Shown: in pieces, positions 1 through 6,278 of the stretch
Numbering within the stretch: position 1 is the first letter of the stretch
Layout of the letters: every line of letters begins with the position of its first letter
From: an uncultured Akkermansia sp.
Lineage (GTDB): Bacteria > Verrucomicrobiota > Verrucomicrobiia > Verrucomicrobiales > Akkermansiaceae
Length of the DNA stretch: 6,278 bases
NCBI GenBank assembly: GCA_905200945.1
Contig: CAJKMG010000033.1
Coordinates: 1 to 6,278, forward strand
Direction: 5' to 3'
The notes under the pieces: model-generated
Database searches by the model: none
Told to the model about the DNA's origin: nothing
What the model saw: the letters and a program-made list of their open reading frames with translations, nothing else
Translations under genes and position numbers: made by a program

Positions 1-1124
1 TCCTCCAACAGGCCAAGGACGCTGAAACCCTCGCCTAGCTCACCTCCCAAATCAAACGTGTATCCCTGATCACCCTCAACCAGATTGTCAAGTGCGCTGC
101 CGATATCAATGGTGCCTGAAGTGAAGGTTACATTTTCCTTGGTAAAGGAGGAACCGGATTCCGTATAGGTTAACTTGCCTCCGTCAATTGTTGCGTTTTT
201 CAATGTGCCGGTACCGTTCATGTTCAGCACGGCATTTGTCCCCAGAGTGGCGGAGGTAAAATCAAGCGTTCCTCCCGCCATGGTGATTATTCCGGAATAA
301 GACAGGGAAGAATTATTGATTTTCAAGGTACCCCCTTGGGCTGTGATATTCGCGTTGATGACGGATCCCGTCAGGTTTTGCGTACCCGTTCCGGCCATAA
401 TCAGATTTATTCCTCCTGTGGGAGTAGTGTTGCCGTTCACTCCGGCGTACTGTGTGGTTGCTCCGATGCTTCCTCCGTACGTGTAATTCCCTTCACCCGT
501 CAGAGTAAGATCCGCTCTGGAGGAATTGGCCGACTGGATGCGGCCCTTATGTGTCCCGCTGAAGCCGTCGGCATCATTCAAACCGGCCAGAGAAGCGGCA
601 TTGGAAATTTGCAGCGTCAAAGAGCCGGAACTTTGGTTGATTGATCCTGATAAATCCACTGTTGCGTTCGTGAGCGCCGTCCCCGTAATCTGGAGAATGG
701 CTCCTCCGGCTTGCGTCCCCTTTTGGGCAAGGATAATATTCCCGGCAAAACTGCTTTCCTGGGAACCAAGCACAAATTTACTTGCCCAGCCGGAGCTACC
801 GTTAGCCGCTACCAGCGTCAGATTTCCTTCTCCGGCAAATGAACCGTTCAAATTGATGGTGCAGCCGCCGTTTGTATTCTGGTTAATGGTAAACGAAGAG
901 TCTGCTCCTATATAAAGTCCTGTGGTGTAATTGTTGTTTCCTGAATTTACATCAAGGTTGACGGATTGGCTCCCTGTAACTGAATACTCATTGGCGGGCT
1001 CATTGTTATTGAAGGCAGAGTCCGTTCCCCATGCGGGAGATTCAGGAGTTGGGGCAGCCAGGGAGACACTGGAGTAACAGGCCAGAACAGCCGCCAGCAG
1101 GGTAATAGGCAGATGGAGACGCAT
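1..1124 (-). CDS. Autotransporter-type surface protein with beta-strand repeats, 5' part (partial at left edge)
   Basis: The frame is open from an ATG at 1124 to the window edge: 374 complete codons plus two bases, with the 3' end missing. Residues 1-23 form a Sec signal peptide: a short basic start (MRLH), a hydrophobic core (LPITLLAAVLA) and a probable cleavage after SLA before APTPES. The rest is rich in Gly, Asn, Thr and Ser, with alternating hydrophobic residues typical of a right-handed beta-helix passenger. Segments such as LTLTGEGNYTYGGSIG (206-221) and GTGTQNLTGS followed by GGTLKIN (245-270) resemble autotransporter-associated beta-strand repeats. The family is exported and normally anchored by a C-terminal outer-membrane domain, which lies outside this window; the ligand is unknown. 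Start choice: the signal peptide favours 1124, although no Shine-Dalgarno precedes it. An in-frame start at 1274 with a strong Shine-Dalgarno would add 50 residues. Expression is probably phase-variable through the adjacent invertible segment. The coding call is firm; the exact start is not. Confidence 0.88.
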   Translation of the reverse strand, partial: MRLHLPITLLAAVLACYSSVSLAAPTPESPAWGTDSAFNNNEPANEYSVTGSQSVNLDVNSGNNNYTTGLYIGADSSFTINQNTNGGCTINLNGSFAGEGNLTLVAANGSSGWASKFVLGSQESSFAGNIILAQKGTQAGGAILQITGTALTNATVDLSGSINQSSGSLTLQISNAASLAGLNDADGFSGTHKGRIQSANSSRADLTLTGEGNYTYGGSIGATTQYAGVNGNTTPTGGINLIMAGTGTQNLTGSVINANITAQGGTLKINNSSLSYSGIITMAGGTLDFTSATLGTNAVLNMNGTGTLKNATIDGGKLTYTESGSSFTKENVTFTSGTIDIGSALDNLVEGDQGYTFDLGGELGEGFSVLGLLE

Positions 1125-1154
1125 TGTAAAAATGTTAGATGTTAATTTTTTGTG

Positions 1155-1183
1155 TATATAACGGATTAGAAATTCGGTGTCAA
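1155..1183 (-). promoter_or_regulatory. Sigma70-type promoter of the autotransporter, split by an inverted-repeat arm
   Basis: On the minus strand a perfect TTGACA -35 box (1183-1178) is separated by 17 bases from a TATATA -10 box (1160-1155, 4 of 6 to consensus). Transcription would start near 1148, leaving a leader of about 24 bases before the ATG at 1124. The spacer (1177-1161) contains the whole 15-bp left repeat arm with one extra base on each side. The -35 box is therefore inside the putative invertible segment and the -10 box is outside. It is predicted to be active in the orientation shown. Confidence 0.72.
1162..1176 (+). repeat. Left arm of perfect 15-bp inverted repeat
   Basis: The plus strand reads CGGATTAGAAATTCG, the exact reverse complement of 1376-1390. 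Neither flanks nor inner edges extend the match meaningfully. The arm occupies the spacer of the autotransporter promoter. Its length is in the range of sites used by tyrosine or serine recombinases for DNA inversion. Confidence 0.85.
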
Positions 1184-1280
1184 GTTGAAAATACCAGTTC
1201 TTCGATTCCCATACTCTTACTGTAAACGTGTTATGATTTTTTAAATCTCTGGGATGGGATTTTCGCCCTTTCATTTAAAT

Positions 1281-1287
1281 CTCCTTT
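1281..1287 (-). promoter_or_regulatory. Strong Shine-Dalgarno for the alternative start at 1274
   Basis: The minus strand reads AAAGGAG, six bases (ATTTAA) before ATG. It is the best ribosome-binding site in the window: the starts at 5683 (rpoC) and 1124 both lack one. It lies inside the putative invertible segment and faces the autotransporter only in the present orientation. Confidence 0.5.
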
Positions 1288-1375
1288 GAAATAAGGAAAA
1301 AGGCATCATAATACTTTCATTGTGAGCATAAAATATCAAATTTTATATTGCATGGGCTAATATTGGGATCATCGT

Positions 1376-1390
1376 CGAATTTCTAATCCG
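1376..1390 (-). repeat. Right arm of perfect 15-bp inverted repeat
   Basis: The plus strand reads CGAATTTCTAATCCG, the exact reverse complement of the left arm at 1162-1176. It lies between the rpoC terminator and the autotransporter. No -10-like hexamer stands just outside it: the position 17 bases from a flipped TTGACA reads TTTTCC. Only the left side can therefore form a promoter. Confidence 0.85.
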
Positions 1391-1427
1391 CTTTTCCTCT
1401 TTTCGTGAAATAACGAGGGGAGGCCAT

Positions 1428-1461
1428 AAAAAAGACCGCGCCCCGTTTCCGGGGTGCGGTC
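1428..1461 (-). terminator. Intrinsic terminator of the rpoBC transcript
   Basis: On the minus strand GACCGCACCCCG, a GAAA tetraloop and CGGGGCGCGGTC form a 12-position stem with one A-C mismatch, followed by TTTTTT. It begins 26 bases beyond the rpoC stop codon. The opposite strand has no T-tract after the hairpin, so termination is predicted only for minus-strand transcripts. It separates polymerase transcription from the switchable region downstream. Confidence 0.93.
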
Positions 1462-1486
1462 TCTGAATGTGGATGGGGTGAAGGGG

Positions 1487-5683
<4,197 letters not shown>

Positions 5684-5712
5684 ATATTGAAAGTTTAAAG
5701 GATGTTTGGAAC

Positions 5713-5742
5713 CCGCCCCCGCGTTTTACGGCACGGAGGCGG
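5713..5742 (-). other. Stem-loop in the rpoB-rpoC spacer
   Basis: On the minus strand CCGCCTCCGTG and CGCGGGGGCGG can pair over all 11 positions, with two G-U pairs, around the eight-base loop CCGTAAAA. No T-tract follows (the next bases are GTTCCAAAC), so it is not a standard terminator. It sits 29 bases before the rpoC start. It may be an mRNA processing or stability element, or may affect translation of rpoC; its role is not evident from sequence alone. Confidence 0.55.
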
Positions 5743-5755
5743 AATGCGGTGGATA

Positions 5756-6278
5756 TTAGAATTTGAGGTCGGAGAAGTCGACGTCCGCCAAACCGGCCAT
5801 GTCGTCGCTGTCAAAGCCTTCCGTCATGCCGTCCACAGGAGTGAGATCCGTGCCGCCGAGTTGCAGGGAGGGTTGTTCATCCTTGCTGCCGGGGCGTACG
5901 TTCAATCCCAGAGACTGCATTTCCTTCATCAGAACGTTGAAGGATTCCGGAGTTCCGGCTTCCAGGGTGTTATCTCCCTTCACGATGGATTCGTAAATGC
6001 GGGTACGGCCCTGAACGTCGTCGGACTTAACGGTGAGAAGCTCCTGAAGAGTATAGGCGGCGCCATAGGCTTCCAGAGCCCACACTTCCATTTCCCCGAA
6101 ACGCTGGCCGCCGTATTGGGCTTTGCCGCCCAGGGGCTGCTGCGTGACCAGGCTGTACGGCCCCACGGCACGGGCGTGAATCTTGTCCGCCACCAGGTGG
6201 TTCAGCTTGAGCATGTAGGTCTGGCCTACCACCACCGGGTTGTGGAAAGGTTCGCCGGTCAGGCCGTCATAAAGGGTG
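5756..6278 (-). CDS. rpoB: DNA-directed RNA polymerase subunit beta, C-terminal part (partial at right edge)
   Basis: This is the 3' end of the gene for the beta subunit of core RNA polymerase: 173 complete codons plus one base before the TAA stop. The 5' end, including the rifampicin-binding region, lies outside the window. The visible part is the conserved C-terminal domain that interlocks with beta' at the base of the clamp: LYDGLTGEPF, then KIHARAVGPYSLVTQQPLGG, GGQRFGEMEVWALEAYGAA and TLQELLTVKSDD, all near-invariant in bacteria. After the usual end (ESFNVLMKEMQSLGLNV) the protein continues for about 45 residues in an acidic tail ending DVDFSDLKF, longer than in E. coli RpoB. rpoC follows on the same strand, as in nearly all bacteria. 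Confidence 0.98.
   Translation of the reverse strand, partial: TLYDGLTGEPFHNPVVVGQTYMLKLNHLVADKIHARAVGPYSLVTQQPLGGKAQYGGQRFGEMEVWALEAYGAAYTLQELLTVKSDDVQGRTRIYESIVKGDNTLEAGTPESFNVLMKEMQSLGLNVRPGSKDEQPSLQLGGTDLTPVDGMTEGFDSDDMAGLADVDFSDLKF

Larger units (their letters stand above)
1125..1274 (-). other. Alternative in-frame N-terminal extension of the autotransporter (50 codons)
   Basis: An ATG at 1274 directly follows an in-frame TAA and is preceded, six bases away, by AAAGGAG. From it, 50 codons without a stop lead in frame into the ATG at 1124. The encoded peptide starts MKGRKSHPRDLKNHN, contains an aromatic stretch (VWESKNWYF) and a basic stretch (RYIHKKL), then joins the hydrophobic signal core. 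The product would have an unusually long signal region of about 73 residues, loosely like the extended signal peptides of some type V secretion proteins; I see no clear match to their consensus. The extension crosses the left inverted-repeat arm, so inversion would disconnect it from the gene. It could be a real start, a second start used by a longer transcript, or a chance open frame. A transcript from the promoter at 1155-1183 would begin too late to include it. Confidence 0.45.
1162..1390. other. Putative 229-bp invertible promoter segment (phase-variation switch)
   Basis: The segment is bounded by the perfect inverted repeats and is markedly AT-rich compared with the flanking genes. It carries the -35 box of the autotransporter promoter at its left inner edge and a Shine-Dalgarno with ATG further in. 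In the flipped state the hexamer facing the -10 box would be TCATCG (from 1369-1374), which matches TTGACA at only two positions. The flipped orientation would then be OFF and the one shown ON. Inversions of a few hundred bases between short inverted repeats that switch surface-structure promoters are established for E. coli fimS and for Bacteroides capsule loci. Here inversion itself is inferred, not observed. No target-site duplication flanks the repeats, which argues against a simple transposon-like element. No recombinase gene is in the window. Confidence 0.68.

Noticed and set aside
336..915. Two overlapping plus-strand open frames of 102 and 129 codons
   Set aside because: They are antisense to the autotransporter frame, which has a signal peptide and repeat-like protein sequence. 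Neither has a plausible ribosome site or recognisable domain.
1299..1345. A promoter inside the segment (TTGATA and TATTAT on the minus strand) for the start at 1274
   Set aside because: The two boxes are 20 bases apart, too far for a standard sigma70 promoter, and the AT-rich context makes chance matches likely.
1162..1390. A small transposon-derived (MITE-like) element with terminal inverted repeats
   Set aside because: No target-site duplication flanks the repeats (left flank ends TATAA, right flank begins CTTTT), and the exact placement of an arm within a promoter spacer fits an inversion switch better. Not fully excluded without genome-wide copy number.
1434..1461. Bidirectional terminator
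   Set aside because: The hairpin is followed by a T-tract only on the minus strand; on the plus strand it is followed by TCTGAATG-like sequence.

Overview
The window carries the 3' end of rpoB and the whole of rpoC on the minus strand. Downstream of them, also on the minus strand, is the 5' part of a large secreted autotransporter-type surface protein. The RpoC and RpoB sequences, the autotransporter-associated beta-strand repeat style of the passenger and the moderate GC content suggest a gut verrucomicrobium close to Akkermansia. This assignment is inferred from general family resemblance, not from a database search.

Layout from right to left, in the direction of transcription. The end of rpoB (6278 to 5756) is followed by a 72-base spacer holding a strong hairpin with no T-tract. 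rpoC (5683 to 1487) is intact, with all zinc-binding and catalytic motifs. It ends in a textbook intrinsic terminator (1461 to 1428). An AT-rich intergenic region (about 1125 to 1427) comes next, then the autotransporter gene, which runs off the left edge.

The most interesting part is that intergenic region. A perfect 15-bp inverted repeat (1162-1176 and 1376-1390) bounds a 229-bp segment. The left arm fills the 17-bp spacer of a good sigma70-type promoter: a perfect TTGACA -35 box lies just inside the segment, and a TATATA -10 box lies just outside it, next to the autotransporter gene. Flipping the segment would replace TTGACA by TCATCG and so remove the promoter. This is the architecture expected of a phase-variation switch with a split promoter, drawn here in the ON orientation. 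The segment also holds a strong Shine-Dalgarno sequence and an ATG that open an in-frame 50-codon extension of the autotransporter gene. Inversion would therefore also cut that start off from the gene.

Together, the constitutive RNA polymerase operon is closed off by its terminator, and an apparently switchable surface-protein gene sits immediately downstream. No recombinase gene is present in the window, so any inversion would need an enzyme encoded elsewhere.
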